Assembly: GCA_015680685.1 (NCBI GenBank)
Contig: MNCI01006062.1
Coordinates: 927,118-989,117, forward strand
Direction of reading: 5' to 3'
Length of the DNA: 62,000 nucleotides
DNA from: Gnetum montanum
Lineage: Eukaryota; Streptophyta; Gnetopsida; Gnetales; Gnetaceae
The translations under genes were made by a program, and so were the position numbers. How positions within the stretch are numbered: position 1 is the stretch's first letter; the number at the start of each line of letters is the position of its first letter. The notes under the pieces are model-generated. The model had not been told where the DNA came from, did no database searches, and saw nothing but the letters and a program-made list of their open reading frames with translations. Below are positions 31,560-44,914 of the stretch, piece after piece.

Positions 31560-34340
31560 AAATTGACAAGTCTTAAAAAAATTTTCATTAGCATGTCTTC
31601 ATGTTATCCTAGGTGGTGGTAACTTCTACTATGTTGACTCTTATGGTGTATTACCAACTTCATCCTCCATGCAGAAATAATTCTGGATTGGTACTTCTCT
31701 ACATTTTTCCATGGATTGTTGATGGTCCAAGTCAAATTGGTGAGACTGGTAGTTATTGTAATTTTCCATAGATATGGCATATTAGGAAACATCTTGTTGG
31801 ATTAAACAAACTAGACAAGAAATAATTGATGCTCCAAATTGAATGCTCTAACTTTCTCTTTTAGCTTGTGATATTTAGCCAATCTCTTCACTAGGTCCTC
31901 TATGACATCGCGCTGCCTAGTGTATTGGTTTTAGAGGATCCTAGTTTTGCCTATGCTTCTTGTAGCTTCCTCTTCATCTCATTGGATAGGTTTTTCTCAT
32001 GATCAAATAATGCAAATGTTGTTGCAACTTGTTTCTCCACTTCATTTCTTGTATGGCTAGTTTTCAACATATCAAGATTAGCTATTTGAAATTAGTAAGA
32101 TCCATGTAGTGCATTAGCTCCTCTATCCAAAGGTCCTTGGTTTTGATTTCTATCTAGTATATTATTGTAATTTCATCAAGGATGATTTTCCAGGTAGCAT
32201 CCATAGTTTGTTATAGAGTAGCATGAATGTGAACCTTGGATACCTTGATCTCCTTTTCATTGATCTCCTCTTGGAGGTCCACATATTTTCGAGAATGTCT
32301 TTTGAACATGTCTTGCTTGGTAGCCTCCTTCTTCTAAGTTCCAATATCAATTATGAACCTTTGCTACAATGCATGAATCTTTTCCATGGATGGATTCCTA
32401 TTTTTCCATGCTAACCTCTTGACATCTACATCTACCGTTACAAATTGTTCATGGAGGTGACTTAGCTGATTTTCCAACTATTCTTTCTCCTTTTCTACTT
32501 GCATTAATCTTTAGTTTTTTGTCACGAAGCCCTTGTTCTTTTATTCTAATAGAAGGATGGTATTTTAGTGTTCATAGGTTCTTGCTTTAGCTTCAAACAT
32601 ATCCTAGGCCTTTTCCCTTTTAAATTCCAACTAACATTGTTTGGCCTTTAAATGATGAAGCTTCTTAGTTTTGAATTATTCAAGTGATTCCAAATCAACA
32701 AACCTAGTGGGATCTTATAATTTAACACATAGTTGAATGATCTCATCTTATATCCTTTTCATTTTTCCTTTTGAATTTTAGAGTCTAGTCTTCATGATCA
32801 TCAACCTTCCCTTAATCAAGATTAGTTTAGATTGGATCACTGTGACATTTTCTAAAATCTCAAAAATTTCTTGCATTATTTGGCCTATTTGGAATGGCTG
32901 ATTCAACATCTTGATGTTCTACTACACTCATCACTCAAGACTTCTAAATATCATATGCACTATTGAAATCAGGAATGAATGTGTAGAAACATTCAAGGCA
33001 ATGCTTATATGATTAACAACATCCTTGTTAACTTCCTCTTGGTCTTCATGAGGCATGATTAGGATTGTGCCTCCATCACCAAAGTCAAGGATGACTTACA
33101 ATGCAACAATATTCCCAAAGATTTAAGTAGTCCAATCATTCCTTATAGATTGCATCAAAATTCTACTTGATACCAAGTCCTTGAAGACTTCAAGTTCATT
33201 TCTTATGATGCTTAATGGTTGTTGGAAGTCTTTAGTCCTCCAACTCATAGCTTATAACATTTCCTATAAATGGATCATGACTAGTCTATGGGCCCTAAGA
33301 TCTATTGCACAAACATGAGTACCCAATCTTATACCACATGTTTTTATCATAGGTATTCTTTGTGGAACTTTGGCACTAGGAGGTGCTCCTATTTGATCCT
33401 TCTTTGATAGTATGAGCTTGTTTATTTTTGAATATGATGCATTTGAAATCATTCTAGTATCCTAGCTTCGTTGAAAAGCTTCCTAATGAGACAAGGGAAT
33501 GGAAATGTTGGTTTGTCTAATTGCTTCTTCTTAAATCTCCTTTCAATCTCCAAGAAAAGAAGATGAGCCACATTTTCTAGATACTTTCCACTTAGGATGG
33601 CACTTATGATGCATAAGTTGAATTTTTGTTTAAGTGCTTGATGGGATAGATGTGATATGTTTCTATCTTAAAGTAAATCAATTTAGCCAAAGATAGGGCT
33701 CCAACTTCTTATCTCTATTTCCATAGGCTCTTTCTAATCACAAATTCAATGTTGGAATCAAAACATATAGAAATCATAATTATTTTTGTTTCAATTTTGG
33801 ATAATTCCAATGTAACAAAAATGGTCTTGATAGCATATGACATCAGGATTCCCTCAATTTTGACTGTAGAGTCTACTTGCCTATTGTGCTAGAATTAGCA
33901 TGCCTTCCTAATGTACCATTCTTCATTGATTAAGAGTGTTGACCAAAATGAAGAAGCTTGTAATTTCTTACATACCTCTTATGATGTGAACTCAAGAAAT
34001 GGGCCAAAGTTGAGCTCAACAATCACATTAGCCATGATGGATTTATTTATGATGACCTTGACACATGCATTAAAAAGTGTCATCTACCTACATGATTTTA
34101 GAGTAACTGATACCATTGCCTTTGCTTGTGCAAATCGTTGTATTTGTTGTGCTTGTGGCATGAGTTAATGCATCAAGCTTGATGTTGACTCCACTTCTTA
34201 CTCCTTTTGTCTTTTCCCTCTTGCATCGAACTATTATGGTTATTCTCTCCCTCTTCCTCTACCTCTATCATGTTCTCCTCATGGTCTATTTTCCCTAGGC
34301 TTTGAGGATCAACTACTTTGGAAACTTACTTAGATGTCAT
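31560..34340 (-). pseudogene. ORF2 of element D (heavily decayed)
   Basis: Starts ATGACATCT at 34340 after the mini-intron. Weak but collinear similarity to ORF2 of B and C: the N-terminal domain (33260-34100) and the coiled-coil part (31840-32900), here very rich in stops and indels. No long frame is left. Confidence 0.55.
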
Positions 34341-34397
34341 CTATAATAACCAAGGATCAATTGTTAGTATTAATGATCGATTATAATGACTTTGATC
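34341..34397 (-). other. Mini-intron (57 nt) before ORF2, element D
   Basis: Acceptor GGTTATTATAG|ATG and a perfect TACTAAC branch motif about 20 nt upstream. The donor has decayed to AAG|GATCAA. Confidence 0.45.
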
Positions 34398-34759
34398 CTT
34401 GCAATGCTTTGGATCTAATCAAAACTTCAAAAATATGACATTAATAACATAAGGTGATTATAAAGTATTGTTCCCTTGGTTCTAAGGTATCTAACTTATT
34501 AAATTATTAAATAAATTTTATTATTTTTATTATTAATTATCTTAGCGAGCTTAAAAATGAGTGTTAGAATTTTTTTAAAATTCACTCTTAGGATTTCCCA
34601 TGACAAAGAGCTCAACTCTAAGAGCTCAAAGATTTTTAAATTTTTTAAATCAAGCTCTTGGATCATAAGTTATGGCTCCTAGTAGTCTTTGTGCTCTAGA
34701 ATTAGTAGAAAATTCCTCTCATTTGAATGAAATGTGAAAAATTTACTAAGGAGTTTTGC

Positions 34760-34850
34760 ATATATATACTAGTTTTTAACAGTGATGTCATAGATGTAAC
34801 ATTGTAGATCCTACAACATCATAGCTACAATATCATGAATCTTAAAAATA
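34760..34850 (-). promoter_or_regulatory. Internal promoter-like block, element D
   Basis: Reversed TATATATA (34760-34768) with ACATCATAGCTACAATATCAT units upstream on the minus strand, resembling the ACTACAATATCATA units of the D LTR (31320-31375). Confidence 0.45.
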
Positions 34851-35939
34851 AGATTTGTACTTAGTTTTTCTTTAGAATTTCACCATTTTCACACATATTG
34901 AGTATTCTAAAGATTTCCAAGGGTTGTCAAACTAGACTATGTATCTTGACTATGGATAAAATGATTTGAAATGATAAAACTTATGTTGTATCAAGACTAT
35001 ATAAGCAAAAAAATAGATAAATTAAGGGTAATTAATGATACTTTACTAAAAATAGAAAAAATTTAAAGTAAAAGACATAATAATGCATGAAGATAAGTTA
35101 GTTGTTCATCATGCTTAGAAGTATCTTGTGTTGGTTCTTAGACATGACCCACAAAAGTTATACAAGTAGATCTTTCCCAAAGAAAGCTCATTCCCTTTAT
35201 TCCCTTGTATAACCACTCTTATGTGCATCTATGAGCACTCAAGGAATTGAATGTGAATTATTTCTTTATCTCAACACATATGTATGAAAGTATCAATGTC
35301 ATAATCTTGCATTATGCTACACAAAACTATCACATTTATAATTGAAACATAATAGTAAGATGAAACAAAGTTAGAAGGAATTGCAAAAGTGTAGTGCAAG
35401 ATTCCTTACCATGATTATAATGGATCCTATGTGTAGAACATGATTAAAGCAATCAACCATACCTATTTGTTAGGATTCTAAACTAAGTCCATGCCTATTG
35501 TAATGACATTATATTGCATCATCCTTGACCCATCACCAAAAGACCAACTAATCATCATGTTAAGGTAAGTGATCATGGTTAATTTTAGTCTTAAATGTAA
35601 TACAAATCATATTATTTTCATGTCCTTATTAATGGAAATGAAGGGGTGAATGTTGTGGTCTCACTATTATGCATAATTTCTCCTTCAATAATTTGCTAGC
35701 ATATAACCTAATTTTAACAATGAAGTTGAACCTCACACAAAATTAGTAAATTTATTAATAGAAATTTTTAAAATGACTCAAAGAAATTATAAAATTATAA
35801 AAGAATGTGGAAAATTATAAGAAATGAAAAATGTATGAAGAATTAGAAAATTACCAAATAACTAGAAAAATATTTAAGAAATTATAAAATTGTAAAAATT
35901 TAACAACAAAAAATTATAAGAAAAAAAGATGAAAATGCA

Positions 35940-37385
35940 TTTAGCTCAAACCAAGGGATATTTTCCATGACTAATTTTCTAGGAGATGTGAAAGATGGAT
36001 TTGATGATGGAAATTATGGGAGTGTTTAAGGCATTAGGTTGACAAGGCTCTTAGAATGACTTTATCTACTATATGTTGACTAGAATAAGCTTATGTGGAT
36101 TTGATAGATGGTAAATCTATATGACACTAGACTTATAAACTACATGAGCTATGTATGGCTCTTCCCAAACTATTTGGAATTTCATATGTTGAGGTAAATG
36201 ATTTGGATTGTAGTAAAAGACCTTGTCACATGGTTGAAGATCTATGTGTCTAATTCTAAGGTTGTACCTTTGCTCATTATAAACTTTATGAATTTTGTTA
36301 TACATGAAAGCTATCATTATATTATCACTTAGGACATTTAAGTTTATTAATCTTTCTTGTTAAACTAAAGTAAGATCTAGATCTAATTCATAGGTATTAC
36401 TGAGTATACAAAGTAATTTAGACAATTTTCTATACACAAGCACATAGGGAAAATAATCAATAGGAAGTTTTCAAGTTGGCATATAAGTCCAAAGAACATT
36501 ATTTAGTTTGATGCTTCAATATTTCCTATATCTACTAACGATACGAGTTAGTATGTAGGTTATCTCATTATTTGTAACTTCATTTTTATCCATTGGCTTG
36601 GGGATGATATGATGTGGTTAACTTATGTGCTACTCCTAAGCATTGCATCAATTTTTTGAATATTAATTTTATGAAATGAGTGTCATTATCCAATATTACT
36701 ACATGAGGCATATCAAACCTCTTTACCACATGTTGCTCAAAGAACTCAATAGCAGTTGTTGTAGTGTAATTAGGTATGTAGCTACTTCAACCCACTTTGT
36801 GCAATAGTCTATGGTAATAAATTTACCATTCAAAGAATAGGTGATAGGATCCTTCATAGGTCAAAAGGCTTCAGTAGTTGTATCCACTATTATACTCTCT
36901 TGAATCTTGTTAATACGTCATCATCATGTTGTTAGCACTTGCAGGATTTTACAAAATGATGTGCATCACAGAATAGTTGACCAGAACTAACTAGCCATTA
37001 AGATCTTAATAGATGTTCATCTTTCCACATAGTGATCTCCACAAGGTCCTTCATGCACATCTTGCAAAACTTCTAGTTAGTCCTTCTTTAGACCATACCA
37101 GTATACCAAACCATCAATATAGATTTTATATAGTTTTCTTTCTATTTTTATGGAGTGTTTGATTTGGTGTAAAAAAATTTTGGAGCCTATGTTTTTTCCA
37201 TTTAATAGGGACCTTTTTCTCTTTCAAATACATGAGGTGATCTACAAATCAAGGAGTGGTTGCTGGAAAGGAAATCAAATTAGCTTTTGAAAATAAGAAC
37301 TCTTCAAGAAATTTCTCATATGAAGGTTCTTCATTAGCCTTGTTGTCCCATATTATTCTTGAAAAATTATCCACAACAATTTTTT
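35940..37385 (-). pseudogene. pol: Integrase and RNase H end of element D pol (broken)
   Basis: The frame ends SHGKYPLV near 35940. The integrase C-terminal domain at 36117-36317 reads IHKVYNEQRYNLRIRHI then VFYYNPNHLPQHMKF, clearly collinear with F (IHKAYNKKRHNLRI; VLYWNPSHISQ). Degenerate integrase core follows to about 37150, and 37200-37385 matches the RNase H-integrase junction of C. Similarity then stops abruptly at 37385. Confidence 0.7.
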
Positions 37386-38650
37386 TAGATGCTAATGTTA
37401 ACATTAGTATCACCTACCAATGTCACCACTATAGCAAATGCCAAAAATTCATCTTTTGATCTTAATTTATCTTCTATTAGATCTCCAAAAACTATTCTAT
37501 GTAATTATTGAAATCAGATACATTAGTTTAGGTGATTCTAGAGGCATTGGAAGGCTTAGATTAGCACATTTTACTTACATGATGGTTAAGTGATGTCAAC
37601 ATCAACATTTGTCTTACCTGCAGTTCATGGTCCTAAAGCTCATTTTCTGACCATAGTTTTGACTCTATTAGGCCTTTGATGACTATTCAAAATCATCCCC
37701 AAGGAAATTACTATAATTTTTGGAAATTTTAGAGGTCTATGAAGGCTCAAACCTATATTCTTTATCTAGGTGATGCTAGGTGACACTAACATTAGCATCA
37801 ACATCACTTGCCAACATTACCTTTAGGTCACATCCCAAGAACTCATTTTCAAATCATATCTTAGATTCCAAAAACATTTCAACACTCAACCTTCTATTCT
37901 CATAACGACATGCATTACTTCCAGTGTTGATGATGATTCTATGAGGTTGAAAAGAGGGTTAAAAGTTTCATTGATGCTTTAGTGATGCTAGCATTAGTGT
38001 CAGCATTAATACCCAATGTTATTGACAAGAAGATCTTCAATATTTCACTTTTTGACATCATCTTAGGTCTTGAAAACCTTCCAATGTTTATCCTGATCAT
38101 CCCCATGATGGCGAGCATCAATTCTAATGTCATTGGTAACTCTAGGATCTTAAAATGGGGGTATGGAGTATCATTGATCATTTGGTGTGTTAAACCTACA
38201 CACATTAATGTTAGCATCATGCATCATCTCAATACATACTTGGCTCATGTGTTATGTTTCATCATGTCATCGCATCACCATGTCATCTTTATCATGTGAC
38301 CTTAGCTTTCCACAAGTGAACTTTGAGTTTCCAAATCTAGATCTTGTGCATTTTAGGTAATCATAGACCTATAAATACTAGGTTTCGACATTAACTTAAA
38401 GATGAAATTTTGATATTTTAAAGCATATTTTTTAGTTTCAAGAGATCTAGAGCATTGGCATCTTGTCTCATCTTGTATCACCTACATGCTCCATGGTCAT
38501 CCTAGTGTCATCTACAATTTCTCAACTTAATCTTGACACCTACATCATCATCAACACAAACATGTTGAGACTACTATTAGTGTTAGCATCATGAATACTA
38601 GCATCAATGTCATTACCCCAACATCACTTGTAGAACAATATCTGAAAATA
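37385..38650. repeat. Array of about 200-bp units with GATGCTAATGTTAACATTAG-type motifs
   Basis: Units begin with GATGCTAATG (37388), GATGTCAACA (37592), GATGCTAGGT (37772) and GATGCTAGCA (37984), 180-212 bp apart. Each continues with a TGYCAACATYACC-like stretch and a CTCATTTTC/CATCTTTTG stretch. More degenerate copies of the core motif are at 38110, 38202 and 38575. A TATA-like CCTATAAATAC follows at 38369. Origin unknown; a U3 array of another LTR family is one possibility. Confidence 0.5.
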
Positions 38651-38834
38651 ACCCTATTTTAATCCCAAATCAGCTTGAAATAGCATCAACAAGCCTCACA
38701 TTTATCTACAAAACTACAAGGCACCAAAATTCATCATTTGTATTTTTTGACATATTTTTTCTTATGAATAGAGGTTTATTTATCTAGTTTTTAAATTCTA
38801 ATCCATATGCCATACATTACATCTCTTGGCCCTC

Positions 38835-39741
38835 TAATGAGCAGTGAGGTATCCTTATGCCCAACCATACGAATCACAAAGCATTCATGAACAATCCAAT
38901 TGAATTTTGTGGACTCTATAGTTTTCTAATGCACTAGTTCTCTAGGAAGTAAACTGGGCATTGAAAAAGTTTGTTGTCTTTCTAGCTACACTTGTGAATC
39001 TTAAGTGTATGGTTTAAGTGTAATTGAGGTACATGATTTTTATCATTTTTTTATGGTTTTGGTACTTGAAATAAATAGGATAAAGAATAAAGTAATTTAA
39101 TGTCTACTTTAATCTAATTGAATAACTATTGTGTAACTAGTCCTAACATAAGTATTTGATCCCACTTATCGTACACATCCTGAACACTGATAACATTGTT
39201 GGGTTACCAAGCATTAGGTGTTACTAGGATTACCAAATTTCATATGCATGCTTGAAGTAGTCGTACTTATGTATTTACTTAATCACTATTTAGCTTATCT
39301 TTCATAATTACTTAATTAGCTTAATTATTGGGGAACATTGAATAAATAAGTGAAAACATTAAATGCATGAATAAAATATTTAAGCTATCCAGAATGCTGC
39401 AAGGTTTGTCAAGAAGCTTGTCTCTATTGTCACACACACTTTCATGCTTAGGTAGAATAGTGTTGAAATAAAGATTTGTACACTCAATGACTCCTGCTGC
39501 AAGCACTCAAGAAACTATTCTAACTCCCGAATGTAAAAACTACAAGAGCTTCGCTATAACTATGATAAGATGATGCCTAAACATAGTGGCTTGGCACATA
39601 TTTATAAGCAAGAACAAACCCTTCATGATGGAGCCACATCAATGCATCAAATGATGAGTTGATGGGGCCTAGTTGATGTAGCCTAGTTGACAAGGCCTAG
39701 TCAACGAGGCCTCATTGATGTGGCCAATCCATGACTCGTCA
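38835..39741 (-). repeat. 3' LTR of element C
   Basis: 907 bp; the start has decayed to TAATGAGCAGTGAGG, the end is CTCGTCA. TATA box reversed at about 39599-39609; upstream array of GGCCTAGTYRACRAGGCC and GATGTGGCC units (39625-39730). Confidence 0.9.
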
Positions 39742-39964
39742 TACCTCCATGACTAAATGAAAACTTGTTCTTAAGTTCTTTACAAAATTGGAAAGGTATA
39801 GGATTATTGACTAACACATGACTCAACAAAACTACATGATAAAATTGAGTGTCTAGGTGTATGGATCAACAAAATTATAAATTATGGTGTTCATGACACA
39901 AAATTGAACATCAAACAAAAATTCAAAAACACGTCCTTTGATGGTATGAAGATAATTAAAAAGA

Positions 39965-42825
39965 TCACATGGTCCTAGGTAGTGGAGGCTCCTGATGCTC
40001 CAACGGACCTTCTCCAGCTTCAAGCACATGTGGCAATTAAGGTTGTTGTTGCTATCCAGCCATTGTTGTAACTTCTAGTGGAAAATGAAAAGCATCCAAC
40101 AATGCTTTCATTTTCTCCTCCTTACTCTTGGGATCATGCATAGTCCACACAACTTTGCCAATGTGGGTTGGAATGGGCACGTCCCAAGGATAGGGAATTG
40201 CTAGAAATAGCTCCTTAGCATTGACAAACCAGGTACTGAATTGTTTGCATTCAATATCAAATGCCCTGACTACATTCTACAGCTCCTGGTAGTCATTCAT
40301 TCTCTTGGCTAGGTTATCGGTAGTTGACCTTTTATTAGTGAATCATGCCTTGAGAACTTTAAGTTCAATGTCTACCATCTCAAGCTTTTACTTGGTGTTC
40401 TTATGGTGCTTGAACTTGGCCTTGTATAGTAAGTACAAGCTAGCCATCTATTTTTCAAGTTCTTACCATATTTTTCTACTAGTTAACATTGTTATATTTT
40501 CATATTAGAGATTGGACAATTTCATATATTTTATCATTTCCTCAATTTGCAACTCCTTCATGTAGATCTCCACTTTGTTATAGGCATCTATCCCATCAAT
40601 GATAGGCTACCATAATTCTCTTCCTGACTAGAGTTGTTGGAGGACCTCATTTACTTTTTCCTTAGCCATTTTGATATGCTTCTCATTTACCTCCTTTTGC
40701 AGGCCAACCTGGTCTTTGTAGTGATTCTTGACTCTCAAATTTGAGAGCCTCATTTTTCTAGGTGGTAATTTCAATGGCAGATTTTTGGTGTAAGGCACAT
40801 GCTTCATCCATAAAAAGATTGTGATTCTCTACTACCAATTTCCTCAATTTTGTTTTCATTTTGACTAGCTACTCCCACTATTGATGGATAATTCTTGCAT
40901 CTATTATTTTTGTGCATTAACATTTCATAGGTGATGTTTTTTTGTGGTCAATGTTTCATTCTCCTAATGCATTTGAACCAAGTCCTTTTGAACTAAATAG
41001 GTCTTTTCTTCAGCTACAAACTAGTTAAAGGTAGATGTCACCATTCCCTTCTCAACTTATTTTAATCATTCTTGAAGCTATTGAGAAGCTTCATCTCTAA
41101 TTATTGTAGGGTTGAGAAGTGTAGGGTCAACAAAGCAGGCACATAACTCAACAACCTCTATGGTCAAGCATTGGTTTTGTACTTAAGCTATTTCAAGTTG
41201 CCCTTCCAAGATGATACATTTTCCCTTTGCTTCAAACAACTCAGACCAGGTTATAGTAATGTTGTTCAGAAAATCAAAGATGTCTAGAACTGGTTGCCCA
41301 GTCCTCAGTAGTTGGTCTAGCATCTCTTCATGCTAGACTGCACTCAATCTTCCACTGAAAGTTCCTATAGATGTCTACACATCTCAAAGTGCAAAAATGT
41401 TTAGTACAAATGTTGTAGGTGCATTTAATGCCTCAGTGATTCAATCAACAACTACTTCTATAACTATCTCTTGCCCTTAGTGTTGCATCACTAGTACAGT
41501 TACCCCTTGGCACTCCTCCAAGTGCACCAAAAATAAGGCAGCATTCCTAGAGATTTCTAGGAATAGATGGTGTTGAGAAAGTGACATCATCACCTCTCAG
41601 GCATTGGGATTGAATCTCATGGGTAGCTGCATTTATTGGGTTGAAAATAGTGATCCACCTCCCTCCACCTAACTAATTGTTCAAGCTACTTCATTAAGGT
41701 GCCTCATTGCAAGTTGATACATAAATGAATCTCCACCACTTGTTTCAACTCACTGCTCCTACTATTATAAGAGCTACTCTTGGATTTTTTGTAGGTGCTC
41801 AATGGCAACACAGGCTTCTAGCATTGTTTCTTGAGTAGGTGGTGGATGTGGCGATCATTGCTTCTCTTATTTAGACATGGAAAGTGTCTTGTCCTTCATC
41901 ATTTTGGACTAAGAGGCGATGGGAGCATGCCTAATCATGTCAATTGCATAGTGGACTATCCCTATTCTTTTGCAAATTTTTCTAATAAGGCATGGGAAGT
42001 GTAGGATTTTCCTTCCATGTTCATTCTCTTTGAAATGCTTTCCTATCTCTAAATAGATTAATTGTGGAAGGTTTGTTGGAAATTTTTTACCTAGAGTGGT
42101 GCATGCTCAGGTAGAGAATGGAATCATCTTACTGGGCCTCAACATTAGATTGAGGTGATAGGCCACTATCTTGAAGTATATGTGCTTCATCAATGTTAGT
42201 GCATCAAATTTCTTATGATCAACCTCATAACACTACTAACTTTATTCCTTTTTAACCTTTGGATTAGCTTGCATAGATAGCTTTACCAATTTTGTTCTAG
42301 AATTAGGCAACCCAAGAGCCTCCACGATGGCTTTAGCTAAGTAGGACACTTGAATGTTCTTGATTTTCATAGTGAAACCTACCCTTCTATTTTTCCATAA
42401 GAAGTACATTTATTCCATGTACCACTCCCCACTAGAAGTGATGATTAGCCACATGAGAGAGGTTTGCAATTGAGTCTTTACCTCTACTAGAGCATGCTTT
42501 AAGAATGGCTCAAAGTTTAGTTCTTGGAGAACTAAGTGTTGGACATTACAAGGCTTGATTTTGTTGAGGTAGGCTTGTGTTAATGTGACTTCAAGTATTG
42601 GTACAAGCCCTAGTGCCTCCCCCACTACGATTGTTCTATTGTAGTCTCTTCCTCAAGAATATGTTGAATAGATTCCACTTTGAGTTCCTCTTGAAGAGGT
42701 CCCATTGCATGGATTTCTTCTTCCTATTCCTAGGCTTGTTCTTGCTGGCCCCTTTTAGTTTTGGGTCATTTCTCCCTTGGTTGAGATGATCCTCCCTCCT
42801 ATGGTCATTTCAGTCTTGGTGCTAT
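39965..42825 (-). pseudogene. ORF2 of element C (broken)
   Basis: Collinear with ORF2 of F. The start ATG has become ATA at 42825. LEVTLTQAYLNKIKPCNVQHLVLQELNFEP-type sequence and SGEWYME lie in the open stretch 42410-42625; the domain's HLNPT/GK/FPYLIRKLC segment is at about 41930-42200; the coiled coil runs 40250-41500. The end EPPLPRTM-stop at 39965 matches the F ending. Many stops. Confidence 0.7.
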
Positions 42826-42886
42826 CTGTAATCATAGCATGACCATCAGTTAGCAATTATTTTGTAATGTAAAACAATTGGGATAC
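42826..42886 (-). other. Mini-intron (61 nt) before ORF2, element C
   Basis: Donor TAAG|GTATCC, branch-like TGCTAACTG, acceptor CTATGATTACAG. Splice motifs are intact although the following ATG has mutated to ATA. Confidence 0.6.
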
Positions 42887-43309
42887 CTTATCTCATTAAA
42901 AAGGTTACACATGGATAAGTTGTGATTATGGATAATTTGATCAATTTTAATCATTAGTTTATTTTTATCTTAATATTAATAAGTGATTATAGTCATAAAG
43001 AAGGGTGTTGAAAGGCTTAAACTCTCAAAATTGATGGTTTAATATCAATGTATTCATTAACCCTTTGGGGGAGTCAAAAAAACTTTCAAAAAAATCTTGT
43101 CAAAAACCTTAAGGTTTGGAGCCCCCATGATTAAAAGCTTACCTTCGGTAGCTATAGGATTGAAGAAAAGAGTGATTTGGACAAATGGTCAAGAAGTTAT
43201 GGGCTCTAGAAGGTTTGGGGCTCTAAAAAATGGCAGAAACTCCTCTCTTTTTGTGAAGAAAATGATAAAAATTTTCAAAGTATTTGGAAGTATTTTTAGA
43301 GTTTTTGTA

Positions 43310-43385
43310 TTGCAATGAGGCCTCATCAATGGGGTTGGCTGTATCAACTAGGCCTAGTCGACGTGGCTGTTGATCACTATTGACT
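43310..43385 (-). promoter_or_regulatory. Internal promoter-like block, element C
   Basis: GAGGCCTCATCAATGGGG and AGGCCTAGTCGACGTGGC repeat the U3 vocabulary of the C LTRs. Only a weak TATA-like sequence is present on the downstream (minus-strand) side. Confidence 0.5.
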
Positions 43386-44914
43386 TTGGGAAACTTTGAA
43401 AATATAAGGAATTTTTGAGTGAAATGGGAGTTAAATGAAAGCCCAAAAATCCATGAACATGATGAAAATAGTATAAGAGGGTGTCAAAGTTCGGAAAATT
43501 GAGAAAATGGTTGTAGAATGAAGTTTATGAAAGTTTAAGGAGCAAAGAGTTAGATGCATAATGGGGTATGTGAAAGAATTGATTACAACAATATCTAAGG
43601 TAAGGGGCCTTACTATCCAAACCAAGAGATATGCAAGTGGGTCCTCCCCATAGTAGGCACATGCCCTTTTTACCCTTGAAGAACCTTAACTAAGGAGTTT
43701 GTGGGCCCCATAGTTGATTAATGATTATGAAAAGTTAAGGATCGACTAGGAAGAGTCTATTCAAGAATTCCAACACATCAGACTAAGACATCAAGCATAA
43801 CATAGAAACTAGTAGTGAGGTGAGTTATAGGTAGGCAACATAGATGGATAAGTGAGAAGGTGGGATGGAATCCTGAATTGAGGTCATAAGAGATCACTTG
43901 TAGAGTTTGTGTTTACAATGATCCAAGAAGATCCATCTTTAGTCCAGATCAAAACCAACCTCTTTCAGTGACATCACATCATCACTCCAAGATTGATCCA
44001 TCCCCTCAAGACACAATATTACTTCCACAAAACAACCATCATTCCATAAAGAGAATAAAAGAGAAGTAGGAAGTAAGAGAGGACCTTATTTAGAGGGGAC
44101 CTTCAAGCATGGGTAATATGTCTTTCTAATTACATAACTAGTGCTTGTAGTCTATTTATTTGTCTATGGGATGTGCTTTGAATTCCCATCATGTGTTTTT
44201 TTATTTATTTATGTTTTTTTTCAAATGGGAACCACACCGTGCAAAGACTTTATTTGACTTCCTATTATTTGTCAACTTAGAATGGTAGAAGTCAATGAAA
44301 ACACTCAAGCACTCAAGTAAGTAGAAGAGTACAAAGAGTATTGAGTCCCCTTGAAGTCACACCTTGTGCAAACCTTTGAATCCTTCCCAATTTCAAACTA
44401 CCAAGCTCACAAATTAATTAAAATTTTATTTAATGAAAGGGACCNTACCAAGCTCACAAATTAATTAAAATTTTATTTAATGAAAGGGACCTCAAACTTC
44501 CAAAACAAGGAAAACCATAGAGTTTGTGGATGGGTGGATGACATGGACTCACTACTTGTTTCATGAAAAGTAAATCATGTCTTAGTCATCAAGCATTAGA
44601 ATTCAAAAATAGAAACCAAACATTAGCAATCAAAATATTAAGCACAAACCACCATTATTAAACAACAATATTGGCATTGTATCCTACAGTAATAAAGCAC
44701 TTTTATTAGCAAAAAATAATGAAAAGTCACATAACAATAAAGTAAAATATATAAGAAAGTAAAAAATATTCAAGAAAGTTAAAGCATACTAATGATGTTG
44801 TAAAAAAATCAGGAAAATCAATAAAATAAAAAATCAAAAAGAGGTAAAAATCAATAAAAATGTTAAAACAAAAAGTGAAAAACTGAGGAGCCACATGTAC
44901 AACTAGCATGGATG
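43386..44914 (-). other. Post-pol non-coding region of element C
   Basis: Shares the AAGTGGGTCCTCCCCATAG block (43632) and one unit of the repeat found in E (44150-44260). It contains a 46-bp exact duplication around a single N (44399-44491). No gene supported. Confidence 0.55.
44399..44491. repeat. 46-bp exact duplication around a single N
   Basis: 44399-44444 and 44446-44491 are identical and separated by N at 44445. Most simply two contigs with overlapping ends placed side by side. Confidence 0.9.

Larger units (their letters stand above)
31386..37385 (-). mobile_element. Element D, internal region (old, minus strand)
   Basis: ORF2 remnant, mini-intron, internal promoter-like block, non-coding region and integrase/RNase H end, in the same order as C. 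Homology to pol stops near 37385. The rest of pol, gag and the 5' LTR are not found contiguously; a fragmentary LTR at 54283 could be the far end, which I cannot prove. Confidence 0.65.

Noticed and set aside
37939-38299. Open frames of 93 and 105 codons on opposite strands
   Set aside because: They lie within the repeated motif field, mirror each other and have no recognisable domain.
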